A stretch of DNA of 33,035 nucleotides from UBA3478 sp036782715 (GTDB lineage Bacteria; Bacteroidota; Bacteroidia; Flavobacteriales; Flavobacteriaceae): contig DAIPYN010000019.1 in assembly GCA_036782715.1 (NCBI GenBank), forward strand, positions 1-33,035, written 5' to 3'. The notes beneath the pieces are model-generated. The model saw nothing but the letters and a program-made list of their open reading frames with translations, was not told the DNA's origin and ran no database searches. Shown in pieces: positions 7,237-15,178 of this stretch. Position 1 is the first letter of the stretch, and each line of letters opens with the position of its first letter. Both the position numbers and the translations under genes were made by a program.

Positions 7237-7487
7237 TGCAACGGCTAATTGTCGAATTCAAGAAGTTGACTCCTGAGAATCGCAAGGCGTTCTCTGAGTT
7301 ATATGCTGATGGTTATGGAGATAACGAAGTAGTTTCGTTTACCTCATCGAGCGGCACTAAGATTCAATGCTTACCTCTTCGAGTGGGAGATATTTCTTAT
7401 CTAGTAAAAATCGGTTCGGTAAGTCGTGATTTCTGGGAAAATGATCAGGCTTTAGAAGGTGTCGTTGAAATCGGAGATGACGATTAA
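7236..7487 (+). CDS. 83-residue unknown protein of the polyamine operon
   Basis: I do not recognise a characterised family. The product is soluble and acidic, with no signal peptide or membrane helix: an N-terminal 'LIVEFKKLTPENRKAFSELYADGYGD', a beta-rich middle ending 'YLVKIGS' and an acidic tail ending in GDDD. The start codon overlaps the preceding stop (TGATG), so it is translationally coupled to the DHS-like gene, and a strong terminator follows 17 bases after its stop. It is the last gene of the operon. A regulator or small partner of the upstream enzyme is conceivable but not shown. Confidence 0.8.
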   Translation: MQRLIVEFKKLTPENRKAFSELYADGYGDNEVVSFTSSSGTKIQCLPLRVGDISYLVKIGSVSRDFWENDQALEGVVEIGDDD

Positions 7488-7503
7488 TCTAGATTAAGAA
7501 TTA

Positions 7504-7530
7504 GGGAGACTTTTTAGTCTCCCTTTTTTT
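7504..7530 (+). terminator. rho-independent terminator of the polyamine operon
   Basis: Perfect 8-base inverted repeat GGGAGACT / AGTCTCCC around a TTTT loop, followed by seven T residues. It ends the operon that starts at 4033. Confidence 0.93.
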
Positions 7531-7537
7531 ATGGGGG

Positions 7538-7545
7538 TATCTTTA
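7538..7545 (+). promoter_or_regulatory. possible -7 element of the pirin gene
   Basis: TATCTTTA agrees with TAnnTTTG at all but the last base and lies 10 bases before the ATG, just after the terminator. No clear -33 TTG is seen, so the call is tentative. Confidence 0.35.
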
Positions 7546-7555
7546 AAACAAAAAC

Positions 7556-8266
7556 ATGAAAACGAAATTGTTTTTAGCCGATTCTCGGGGCTACGCTGAC
7601 CATGGATGGTTAAAATCCTCGCATAGCTTCAGCTTTGCTTCTTATTTCAATCCTGATCAGATGAATTTTGGTGCGCTTCGCGTGCTAAATGACGATTGGG
7701 TTGCCCCTTCAATGGGATTTGGAACTCATGGGCACAAAGACATGGAAATCATCTCTATTCCTCTCAGCGGTGATCTAAAGCATCGGGACAATATGGGGAA
7801 TGAAACCATTATTCGCTCAGGAGATATACAGGTCATGAGTGCTGGTTCTGGAGTGGAGCATAGCGAAATGAATGCCAGTGCGAGTGAGCCAGTCGCATTT
7901 CTTCAGATATGGATTTTTCCCAAAGTGAAAAATGTAACTCCCCGATACGATCAACTTACTTTAAAAGTAGAAGATAGCACTAACCAGTGGCAACAGATTT
8001 TATCTCCGAATAAAGAAGATGAAGGGGTTTGGATTCATCAAGATGCCTTCATGCATTTAAATCATTTAGATGCGCAGGGTAGTACAACTTACAAGTTGAA
8101 GAATGCTGCGAATGGAATTTACCTCTTTGTGATTGAGGGTGAGGTTATCGTAGAAGGAGAAAAATTAGGAAAAAGAGATGCTATTGGAATCAGCGAAGCA
8201 GCTCAATTTACACTTAGCGCCGAGACAAATGCAAAACTTCTAGCTATTGAGGTACCCATGGCCTAA
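7556..8266 (+). CDS. pirin family protein (cupin, possible quercetinase)
   Basis: 236 residues, a two-cupin pirin of usual length. The N-terminal cupin keeps the metal ligands His58 and His60 (GTHGHKDME), His102 and Glu104 (VEHSEM). The start 'FLADSRGYADHGWLKSSHSFSFASYF' is the usual bacterial pirin/YhhW signature. YhhW-type pirins open quercetin-like flavonols in vitro; other pirins bind proteins or respond to redox state. The cellular role here is unknown. It stands alone between a terminator and the promoter of the next gene. Confidence 0.9.
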   Translation: MKTKLFLADSRGYADHGWLKSSHSFSFASYFNPDQMNFGALRVLNDDWVAPSMGFGTHGHKDMEIISIPLSGDLKHRDNMGNETIIRSGDIQVMSAGSGVEHSEMNASASEPVAFLQIWIFPKVKNVTPRYDQLTLKVEDSTNQWQQILSPNKEDEGVWIHQDAFMHLNHLDAQGSTTYKLKNAANGIYLFVIEGEVIVEGEKLGKRDAIGISEAAQFTLSAETNAKLLAIEVPMA

Positions 8267-8295
8267 AAAATCGATTAAGGTGTAATCTAATTTTC

Positions 8296-8303
8296 TAAAT
8301 TTG
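8296..8303 (+). promoter_or_regulatory. -7 element TAAATTTG of the PTPS gene, 5 bases before ATG
   Basis: An exact TAnnTTTG match. Only CGCCC separates it from the ATG at 8309, so transcription would begin at or within a base or two of the start codon and give a leaderless message. Confidence 0.65.
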
Positions 8304-8308
8304 CGCCC

Positions 8309-8716
8309 ATGATTGCCACTATTTGCAGAAGAGCGCATTTTAATGCCGCCCACCGTTTACACAACCCGTCATGGAGCGATGAAAAGAATCGTGAAGTTTT
8401 TGGTAAGTGCAACAGCCCTTTTTTTCATGGCCACAATTTTGAATTAGAAGTTCGAGTTAGAGGTGAAGTTGATCCAAACACTGGTTTCGTTATTGACCTG
8501 GGTGCATTGGGTGGTATTATTAAAGAACAAGTAGAGGAGCGTTTTGATCACAAGAACCTGAACGTAGATTGTCCAGAGTTTGAGAATTTATTGCCTTCAA
8601 CAGAGCATTTAGCTAAGGTTATTTACGATATACTAAAACCGGTTATTGGCGATCGCAAACTACATATAACCCTATTTGAGACCGCTAAAAACGGTGCAGA
8701 GTACGGAGACTGGTAA
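8309..8716 (+). CDS. 6-pyruvoyltetrahydropterin synthase / QueD family, PTPS-II-like
   Basis: 135 residues. The zinc ligands are His15 (NAAHRL) and His40 and His42; the catalytic cysteine is Cys34 in KCNSPFFHGHN, giving CX5HGH spacing. QueD of the queuosine pathway normally has CX3HGH, whereas mammalian PTPS has CX5HGH. The segments 'SDEKNREVFGKC', 'DHKNLNVDCPEF' and 'STEHLA' also follow the animal-type enzyme. The substrate is 7,8-dihydroneopterin triphosphate. The product is 6-pyruvoyltetrahydropterin (a tetrahydrobiopterin precursor) or 6-carboxytetrahydropterin (queuosine). No other pterin or queuosine gene is in the window, so the pathway is open. The stop is 1 base from the convergent murF stop. 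Confidence 0.88.
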   Translation: MIATICRRAHFNAAHRLHNPSWSDEKNREVFGKCNSPFFHGHNFELEVRVRGEVDPNTGFVIDLGALGGIIKEQVEERFDHKNLNVDCPEFENLLPSTEHLAKVIYDILKPVIGDRKLHITLFETAKNGAEYGDW

Positions 8717-8717
8717 A

Positions 8718-9989
8718 TTATAGTCGATCTAATACCTTTTCTAAGGTCATCGATCTCGAAGCCTTCAGATAAATGTTCTTATCTCTGAGCGATTCGGGAA
8801 AGTTTTCTAGTAAATCAGCAGTTGATTCAAACCCATTGAAAGGGTGATTTGTCTGTTGAAAATGCTTTCCAACTAAATAAACTTCGTCAAAACCCAGCAA
8901 GATAATTAGATCCACAATTGCTCTGTGTTCTTTGTCGGCATCTTCTCCAAGTTCAAACATGTCGCCGATTACAAGTGCTGTATTCTTCCAATTCATTGAC
9001 TTAAATGTTTCAAGGCTTACTTTTAAACTACTTGGGTTAGCATTGTAGGCATCTAAAAACAATTGCTTGCCATTAATCGTCCGAATTTCGGAACGCATTT
9101 GTTTTGCCTGGTAGTTCTTTATGCTTTTCTGCACCGATATGGGATCAACTTCGAAAAAACTAGCTATAGCGATAGCAGCTGATAGATTCAGAGCGTTGTA
9201 TTTTCCAAAAAGAGAACTAGATAGTTCAAGATTCTCCCATTTCAAAGTAATAGTAGGTTCTGAATGCAGTAGCTCTAAACAGGTGTCGGCTTCTTCGACT
9301 AAACCAAAGCTTGAACGATTGTCGTAAGCAGCTAATTTTTCTTTTTGAATCGAGTCTTCTTCGTTGAAGAAAATGACGCCTCCTACATGGATTAGATGCT
9401 GATAAAGTTCTGATTTTCCTTTAATTACCCCCTCGATGCCCCCGAAACCTTCTAAATGGGCTTTACCAAAATTGGTAATTAACCCAAGGTTTGGGTTGGC
9501 AATTTTACAGAGCTCGGCGATCTCACCTTGATGGTTTGCTCCCATTTCAATAATAGCCATTTGGTGGGAGGGTTGAAGTCCTAGTAAGGTAAGGGGTACT
9601 CCAATGTGATTGTTTAGATTTCCTTGGGTGCAAAGCGTTTCATATTCGCTTGATAATACGGCGTTAATGAGTTCTTTGGTAGTGGTTTTACCATTACTTC
9701 CTGTGAGACCAATCACAGGAATTTCAAACCTGTCACGATGAAATCTCGCTAGGTCTTGAAGGGTTTTTAACGGATCACTTACGTGTATGAGTTGATCATT
9801 CTTGTCTCTGCAATGTTCACTAACAATAGCGTAGGAAGCTCCATTTTTTATTGCTTCTAAGGCAAAATTATCTCCGTTAAAAGAGGGGCCTTTAAGAGCG
9901 AAATATAGTTGATTGTTTTTTAAGCTTCGGGTATCAGTGCAAACCCCCGAGCTTTGCTGAAATAGCTGGTATATTTTATCAATCTTCAT
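8718..9989 (-). CDS. murF: UDP-N-acetylmuramoyl-tripeptide--D-alanyl-D-alanine ligase
   Basis: 423 residues. It adds D-Ala-D-Ala to UDP-MurNAc-tripeptide, the last cytosolic step of the peptidoglycan precursor. The three Mur-ligase domains are visible: an N-terminal uracil-nucleotide domain with 'VCTDTRSL...LYFALKG', a central ATPase with the P-loop GLTGSNGKTT (Lys101), and a C-terminal domain with 'DAYNANPSSL' and 'VIGDMFELG'. The ligand motif 'FLDAYNANP' is typical of MurF rather than MurC, D or E. Length is slightly under the usual 430-460. It is transcribed towards the PTPS gene and is not within a division/cell-wall cluster. Confidence 0.94.
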   Translation of the reverse strand: MKIDKIYQLFQQSSGVCTDTRSLKNNQLYFALKGPSFNGDNFALEAIKNGASYAIVSEHCRDKNDQLIHVSDPLKTLQDLARFHRDRFEIPVIGLTGSNGKTTTKELINAVLSSEYETLCTQGNLNNHIGVPLTLLGLQPSHQMAIIEMGANHQGEIAELCKIANPNLGLITNFGKAHLEGFGGIEGVIKGKSELYQHLIHVGGVIFFNEEDSIQKEKLAAYDNRSSFGLVEEADTCLELLHSEPTITLKWENLELSSSLFGKYNALNLSAAIAIASFFEVDPISVQKSIKNYQAKQMRSEIRTINGKQLFLDAYNANPSSLKVSLETFKSMNWKNTALVIGDMFELGEDADKEHRAIVDLIILLGFDEVYLVGKHFQQTNHPFNGFESTADLLENFPESLRDKNIYLKASRSMTLEKVLDRL

Positions 9990-10008
9990 ATCAAAACGGA
10001 TCGTGTAA

Positions 10009-10016
10009 CGAAGATA
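10009..10016 (-). promoter_or_regulatory. possible -7 element of murF
   Basis: Read on the minus strand this is TATCTTCG, one mismatch from TAnnTTTG, 19 bases before the murF start. No convincing -33 element is visible. Confidence 0.35.
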
Positions 10017-10065
10017 CTAATTCGTCTAATGTTTGTACTTTGTATCTTAAATAGAAAACAGTACT

Positions 10066-11091
10066 ATGAGATTTGTGAAATCATTTCTAATGCTTAGTGG
10101 TCTTTTAATTTCAGGCCAACTTCTCGCTCAAGACAATACTACCCCCGCGGTGCCTTTTTTAAATATTCCGATAGATGCTCGAGCGGCGGGTATGGGTGAC
10201 ACGGGTGTGGCTACTCATGCTGACGTTAACTCAGCACGTTGGAACCCCGCCAAGTTGGTTTGGTTGGGAAACTCTGCAGAGTTCGGAATTGCCTACACTC
10301 CTTATCTAGCTAATATCGCCGACGATGTAAGTCTTTTGGGAGCGAATTACGCTCAACGTATAAACGATGTGAGTGCACTCGCGGTTGGATTGACTTATTT
10401 CGGGCTTGGAGAGGTTGAATTTCGACAGACCATTGATGAACCTGCTCAGATTGTAAAGCCGAATGAACTGGCGCTTGACTTTGCCTATGGTCTTCAGCTC
10501 AACGATCAATTATCAGTGGGTGCGGGTCTTCGATTTATCAGTTCTAACCTAAAGCTAACTGAAGCGGTTCAAGATGCAAGAGCCGCAAATGCTTTGGCCG
10601 TTGACGTAGGATTTTACTACCGCTCAGATTTGAATATCAGGGAAGGAGCCGACTCGCGATGGAGAGCAGGTTTGTCATTATCTAATTTCGGTACCACACT
10701 GTCTTATGATTTAGACGGAGTTGAGCAATACCTACCGAGTACTCTTCGTATGGGCTTGGGTCATGACTTCATCTTCGATTATGATTCAACGCTTTCAGTC
10801 ACTCTTGAGGCGAATACCCTCGTAGTGCCTGTTGATAATAAGGCTCTTGGTTTTGCATTGGGAAGCGAATATAACTTCAGAGACGATTTGTTTTTACGTC
10901 TTGGATACTATCACGATACCACAGATATAACCAATAGAAAATACGCTACTGTTGGTGCAGGTGCTCGTAAGGATAATCTCAAAATTGACCTATCCTATTT
11001 GTTCTCAACCTCCCAGGTACAGAACCCGTTTGAGAACGCATTAAGAATTGCTTTGTCCTTTGAATTTGGGGATCGATTTTACAATTTTTAA
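10066..11091 (+). CDS. porV: PorV-like type IX secretion outer-membrane protein
   Basis: 341 residues with a signal peptide (about 1-21, ending LLAQ) and a beta-barrel body of the FadL/PorV/PorQ class. The start of the mature part, 'AVPFLNIPIDARAAGMGDTGVATHADVNSARWNPAKL', is the PorV signature. PorV (LptO) is an outer-membrane shuttle that hands folded cargo from the SprA translocon to the PorU attachment complex. It is shorter than well-known PorV proteins (about 390 residues), and porU is not next to it. In flavobacteria porV is often near pdhA, as here, which supports orthology. A PorV paralogue is the main alternative. Confidence 0.8.
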   Translation: MRFVKSFLMLSGLLISGQLLAQDNTTPAVPFLNIPIDARAAGMGDTGVATHADVNSARWNPAKLVWLGNSAEFGIAYTPYLANIADDVSLLGANYAQRINDVSALAVGLTYFGLGEVEFRQTIDEPAQIVKPNELALDFAYGLQLNDQLSVGAGLRFISSNLKLTEAVQDARAANALAVDVGFYYRSDLNIREGADSRWRAGLSLSNFGTTLSYDLDGVEQYLPSTLRMGLGHDFIFDYDSTLSVTLEANTLVVPVDNKALGFALGSEYNFRDDLFLRLGYYHDTTDITNRKYATVGAGARKDNLKIDLSYLFSTSQVQNPFENALRIALSFEFGDRFYNF

Positions 11092-11128
11092 GAGACCTTT
11101 TTAGCAAGGCCAAGACCGATTTTTATAT

Positions 11129-11136
11129 TATTTTTG
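11129..11136 (+). promoter_or_regulatory. -7 element TATTTTTG of pdhA-pdhC
   Basis: An exact TAnnTTTG match 20 bases before the pdhA start, in an AT-rich stretch after porV. A -33 TTG is not evident. Confidence 0.55.
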
Positions 11137-11156
11137 CGACAATCAAAATCGTACCA

Positions 11157-12158
11157 ATGAAAAAGATCACGAAAGAAACCTACATGCAGTGGTATGAAGA
11201 CATGCTCTTCTGGAGAAAGTTTGAAGACAAATTAGCTGCGGTATACATCCAACAAAAAGTAAGAGGGTTCTTACACCTTTACAACGGCCAAGAGGCAGTG
11301 CTAGCGGGTTCGCTTCACGCGATGGACTTGTCAAAGGATAAAATGATCACGGCATATCGAAATCACGTTCAGCCCATTGGTATGGGAGTTGATCCTAAAA
11401 AAGTAATGGCCGAGCTTTACGGTAAGGTTACAGGAACATCTAAAGGTATGGGTGGTTCCATGCATATCTTTTCGAAAGAACATAGATTTTACGGTGGTCA
11501 CGGAATCGTTGGAGGACAAATTCCTTTAGGTGCTGGTCTTGCGTTCGCAGACAAGTTTTTCGATCGTGATGCAGTTACCCTTACCTATATGGGGGATGGT
11601 GCGGTACGACAAGGATCTCTACACGAGACTTTTAACCTAGCCATGCTGTGGCAGCTTCCTGTTGTGTTTATCTGTGAGAATAACGGATATGCCATGGGAA
11701 CTTCTGTAGCAAGAACGTCTTATGACACAGATATCTACAAGCTTGGTTTAGGCTATGGTATGCCGTGTAGCGCTTTTGATGGAATGGATCCTGCAGCAAG
11801 TGCAGAGGCCATTAGTGAGGCTATAGAGCGTGCACGTTCAGGTGGAGGACCAACTTTCCTTGAAGCAAAGACCTATCGTTATAGAGGTCACTCGATGTCT
11901 GATGCACAGCATTACCGAACCAAAGAAGAGGTAAAAGAATACCAGAAAATTGACCCTATCTCACAAGTTAAGGAGCTAATTCTTGATAAGAAATGGGCGT
12001 CAGAAGACGATATCAAAGTAATCGATGCACGTGTTAGAGAACTAGTTGCAGAGTGTGAAAAGTTTGCTGAAGAGTCAGATTTTCCACCAATCGAACAACT
12101 TTACGATACCGTATACGAGCAAAAAGATTATCCATTTTTATCTCATAAATTACAATAA
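11157..12158 (+). CDS. pdhA: pyruvate dehydrogenase E1 component, alpha subunit
   Basis: 333 residues. With an E1 beta subunit it decarboxylates pyruvate on thiamine diphosphate and reductively acetylates lipoyl groups of E2. The ThDP-binding motif runs from GDG (146-148) to ENN (174-176): 'MGDGAVRQGSLHETFN'. 'YRGHSMSDAQHYR' near residue 240 corresponds to the phosphorylation-loop region of E1 alpha. The stop and the next start share a base (TAATG), so it is coupled to E2. The E1 beta gene is not in the window, as is common in flavobacteria. A branched-chain 2-oxoacid specificity is less likely. Confidence 0.94.
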   Translation: MKKITKETYMQWYEDMLFWRKFEDKLAAVYIQQKVRGFLHLYNGQEAVLAGSLHAMDLSKDKMITAYRNHVQPIGMGVDPKKVMAELYGKVTGTSKGMGGSMHIFSKEHRFYGGHGIVGGQIPLGAGLAFADKFFDRDAVTLTYMGDGAVRQGSLHETFNLAMLWQLPVVFICENNGYAMGTSVARTSYDTDIYKLGLGYGMPCSAFDGMDPAASAEAISEAIERARSGGGPTFLEAKTYRYRGHSMSDAQHYRTKEEVKEYQKIDPISQVKELILDKKWASEDDIKVIDARVRELVAECEKFAEESDFPPIEQLYDTVYEQKDYPFLSHKLQ

Positions 12159-13795
12159 TGGCAGAAGTAGTTACCATGCCACGACTGAGCGACACCATGG
12201 AAGAGGGGACCGTCGCGAAGTGGTTGAAGAAAGTAGGAGACAAGGTAGAAGAAGGTGAGATCTTAGCAGAGATTGAAACTGATAAGGCAACCATGGAGTT
12301 CGAATCCTTTTATAACGGAACGCTTTTACATATAGGTATTCCTGAAGGAGATGGAGCTCCCGTTGATTCGCTACTCGCAATTATCGGGGATGAAGGTGAG
12401 GATATATCTGCAATATTAGGAGGAGAAGCAGCGCCAGCTGCCGCGCCAACTGAAGAAGTGAAGCCTGTTGAGGCCACTCCCGCTTCAGCCAATGAAACGA
12501 AAGCAGTTACTGCTATTCCTGCCGGAGTAGAGATTGTTACGATGCCACGTCTTAGTGATACCATGGAAGAAGGTACTGTAGCTAGCTGGTTAAAGAAAGT
12601 GGGAGACACGGTAGAAGAAGGGGATATACTTGCTGAAATCGAAACAGATAAGGCAACGATGGAGTTTGAATCATTCTACACAGGTACATTATTGCATATA
12701 GGTATCGATGAGGGTGGATCAGCTCCGGTTGACTCTGTACTAGCTATCATTGGGCCTGCAGGAACTGATGTATCGGCTGTTTTAAGTGGCGCTGATGCTC
12801 CAGCTCCAGCCGCTCCGGTTGCTTCTAAGGAAGCAGTCGAAGTAAAAAGTGAAGCACCCGCTGCTGCCCCAGTCTCTAATGCTCCAGCTGCGCAAGCCAC
12901 TGAGGTTATTTCTTCAAATACAAGAATATTTGCCTCTCCATTAGCTAAAAAGTTAGCTAAAGAGAAGGGATTAGATTTATCTACAATAAAAGGTTCTGGA
13001 GAACACGGTAGAATCATTCGCCGTGATGTAGAGCAAGCGCAAGTGGTTGAGGCTCCGATAGCTTCAGCTAAAGTTCAACCAGTAGCCGCACCTGTAGTTA
13101 CTGCTTCGGGAGTTGAAAACAAAGAGTCAGTTAAGAATTCTCAAATGCGCAAGGTGATTGCCAAGCGTCTTTCAGAGTCTAAATTTACTGCACCTCATTA
13201 CTACTTGACTGTTGAGGTTGAAATGGACGAGGCTAAAGCCGCTCGTCAGCAAATCAACCAACTTCCCGATACGAAAGTTTCATTCAACGATATGGTTTTA
13301 AAGGCTTCTGCTATGGCATTGCTTAAGCACAAGCAAGTGAATACCACTTGGAGTGATGAAGCGACGATAATCAATCACCATGTACACCTTGGGGTTGCCG
13401 TTGCTGTTGAAGACGGACTAGTTGTTCCTGTTATCAAGCACGCCGATCAATTATCATTTACTCAGTTGGGTGCTACTGTGAAAGATATGGCTGGAAGAGC
13501 TCGTAACAAGAAGTTAACCCCTGCAGAGATGGAGGGAAGCACTTTTACAGTTTCTAACTTAGGAATGTTTGGTATTGAGGAATTTACTTCGATCATCAAT
13601 CAACCGAATTCAGCAATACTTTCAGTGGGAGCAATTGTTGAAAAGGCTGTTGTACGTGATGGGGCAATCGTGCCTAGAAGTATGATGAAGTTAACCTTAG
13701 CTTGTGATCATCGAACCATCGATGGAGCTACAGGAGCACAATTCCTACAAACCTTAAAGACGTATTTAGAGCATCCAGTTACCTTACTGGCATAG
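12158..13795 (+). CDS. pdhC: pyruvate dehydrogenase E2, dihydrolipoamide acetyltransferase with two lipoyl domains
   Basis: 545 residues. Two lipoyl domains at about 1-78 and 125-202 carry the lipoylated lysines Lys43 and Lys165, both in TDKATMEFES. Alanine/proline-rich linkers (90-118, 210-248) are flexible arms. The peripheral subunit-binding domain is at about 256-292 ('FASPLAKKLAKEKGLDLSTI'). The catalytic core from about 320 ends with DHRTIDG, with His518 and Asp522 as active-site residues. It transfers acetyl groups to CoA and forms the core of the complex. The two lipoyl domains are close in DNA sequence too, indicating duplication of the domain. A terminator follows. Confidence 0.95.
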   Translation: MAEVVTMPRLSDTMEEGTVAKWLKKVGDKVEEGEILAEIETDKATMEFESFYNGTLLHIGIPEGDGAPVDSLLAIIGDEGEDISAILGGEAAPAAAPTEEVKPVEATPASANETKAVTAIPAGVEIVTMPRLSDTMEEGTVASWLKKVGDTVEEGDILAEIETDKATMEFESFYTGTLLHIGIDEGGSAPVDSVLAIIGPAGTDVSAVLSGADAPAPAAPVASKEAVEVKSEAPAAAPVSNAPAAQATEVISSNTRIFASPLAKKLAKEKGLDLSTIKGSGEHGRIIRRDVEQAQVVEAPIASAKVQPVAAPVVTASGVENKESVKNSQMRKVIAKRLSESKFTAPHYYLTVEVEMDEAKAARQQINQLPDTKVSFNDMVLKASAMALLKHKQVNTTWSDEATIINHHVHLGVAVAVEDGLVVPVIKHADQLSFTQLGATVKDMAGRARNKKLTPAEMEGSTFTVSNLGMFGIEEFTSIINQPNSAILSVGAIVEKAVVRDGAIVPRSMMKLTLACDHRTIDGATGAQFLQTLKTYLEHPVTLLA

Positions 13796-13818
13796 TCTAA
13801 ATTTTATACAACTCTATT

Positions 13819-13848
13819 AAAAGCATTCCCCTTCAGGAATGCTTTTTT
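13819..13848 (+). terminator. rho-independent terminator of pdhA-pdhC
   Basis: Inverted repeat AGCATTCC / GGAATGCT (13822-13829 and 13836-13843) with a six-base loop, A-rich before and a run of T after. Confidence 0.92.
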
Positions 13849-13849
13849 G

Positions 13850-13857
13850 TATCTTTT
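13850..13857 (+). promoter_or_regulatory. possible -7 element of the SDR gene
   Basis: TATCTTTT differs from TAnnTTTG only in the last base and lies 17 bases before the ATG, directly after the terminator. Confidence 0.35.
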
Positions 13858-13874
13858 TAATTCAATTATAAACT

Positions 13875-14549
13875 ATGGCTAAAATTATTGTTACTGGTGC
13901 TAGTAGAGGTATTGGTTTAGAAGCGGTTCGGTTTTTATTAGAAGAAGGACATGAAGTTGTGGCTATTTCTCGTACTGAAAGCCCATTACAGGGAACTGAA
14001 TTACCTTTATTTCGATCGGTATGTATAGATCTAGCTAATTCTAATTTTGATTCATTACACGAATTAATCAAAGATTGGAGTCAGGTTGATGTCTTGATTC
14101 ATAACGCTGGCGCTTTTTTGAACAAACCGTTTAGCGAGACCAGTGTTGAAGATTTTGAATCTATTTATCGGGTAAATGTTTTCGGGGTGGCAAGACTTAC
14201 GCAAGCTATAGAGGATAAATTCGTTCGAGGATCTCATGTGTTAGGCATCAGCTCTATGGGAGGTATTCAAGGCAGTGCAAAATTTCCTGGTCTTTCGGCC
14301 TACAGTTCGAGTAAGGGTGCATTAATTACCCTATTTGAATTATTAGCTGAGGAGTACAAGGATGCAGGAGTGGCTTTCAATACCCTTGCTTTAGGAGCAG
14401 TAAATACAGAAATGCTTGCGAAGGCGTTTCCTGACTTAAAAGCTAACGTATCCGCAAGACAGATGGGTGAATACGTTGCGAAGTTTGCACTCACCGGTCA
14501 TGAATTGTACAATGGTAAGGTGCTACAAGTCAGTAATAGTACCCCTTAA
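13875..14549 (+). CDS. short-chain dehydrogenase/reductase
   Basis: 224 residues, a classical SDR. The cofactor motif TGASRGIG is at 7-14; an Arg after the second strand ('ISRT') suggests NADPH. The active site is Asn101, Ser126 or Ser127 (GISSMGG), Tyr143 and Lys147 (YSSSK). The substrate cannot be told from sequence. It is followed after 11 bases by the SprT-like gene, probably in one message. Sepiapterin-reductase-like activity is possible given a PTPS gene 5 kb away, but nothing specific supports it. Confidence 0.9.
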   Translation: MAKIIVTGASRGIGLEAVRFLLEEGHEVVAISRTESPLQGTELPLFRSVCIDLANSNFDSLHELIKDWSQVDVLIHNAGAFLNKPFSETSVEDFESIYRVNVFGVARLTQAIEDKFVRGSHVLGISSMGGIQGSAKFPGLSAYSSSKGALITLFELLAEEYKDAGVAFNTLALGAVNTEMLAKAFPDLKANVSARQMGEYVAKFALTGHELYNGKVLQVSNSTP

Positions 14550-14560
14550 AACTGTGGTTA

Positions 14561-15178
14561 ATGATTGATATTCTTGCTCCCTATGTACCTGAAAAGGCTT
14601 TGATGCCCTGTTTCGAACTTATTCAGACCCATGGGGTACATCTCAAGATTGTTAATCAAAGAAAAACAAGACACGGCGATTATCGTTTACTTCCTAGTGG
14701 TAGTCATCAGATTACTGTAAATGCTACCGAGAATCAATATCGTTTTCTAATTACGCTTATTCATGAAGTAGCTCATCTGGTAGCTTTTACCGAATTTGGA
14801 AGAAGAATAAAACCACATGGTATCGAATGGAAAAGTGTTTTTAAGCACTTGATGTTACCTTTTTTAAATCCCGAGATTTTCCCTTCTGAGTTACTGCCTG
14901 TACTCGCAAGGCATTTTAAAAGCCCGAAAGCTTCAAGTAGTTCAGATGCATCTCTTGATCGTGCTTTAGCGAAATATGATCGTTCTGATGATGCTCTTCA
15001 ATTTGTTGTTGACTTAGCTGAAGGAAATCATTTTTATTTCGGGAACTCGCGTATATTTGAACGTGGATCTATACGGCGCAAACGTATTGAATGCGTGGAA
15101 GTTAAGACCGGCAAACGCTATCTGTTTCAACCTAATGCTAGAGTACTAGCGACCGAAAAAAATGAACAACACCCCTGA
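14561..15178 (+). CDS. SprT-like zinc metalloprotease-domain protein
   Basis: 205 residues. The zinc motif HEVAH (His68, Glu69, His72) with a third likely ligand His86 in 'KPHGIEW' is the SprT/Spartan arrangement, where the domain can cleave DNA-crosslinked proteins. The C-terminal part has 'RRKRIECVEVKTGKRYLFQPNARV', a small beta region in the place where many relatives have a zinc ribbon, here without a full cysteine set. No signal peptide. The function of bacterial members is poorly known. It overlaps the DUF389 gene by 17 bases. Confidence 0.82.
   Translation: MIDILAPYVPEKALMPCFELIQTHGVHLKIVNQRKTRHGDYRLLPSGSHQITVNATENQYRFLITLIHEVAHLVAFTEFGRRIKPHGIEWKSVFKHLMLPFLNPEIFPSELLPVLARHFKSPKASSSSDASLDRALAKYDRSDDALQFVVDLAEGNHFYFGNSRIFERGSIRRKRIECVEVKTGKRYLFQPNARVLATEKNEQHP

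Noticed and set aside
12310..12609. 99-residue reading frame on the minus strand inside pdhC
   Set aside because: It is antisense to the first lipoyl domain and linker; its A/S/P-rich composition is a by-product of the alanine-rich codons on the other strand. The similar frame at 12676-13017 minus is the same effect over the second lipoyl domain.
12164..12700. Two long similar DNA stretches that could be a repeat element
   Set aside because: They encode the two lipoyl domains of one E2 protein, so the repeat is explained by domain duplication.
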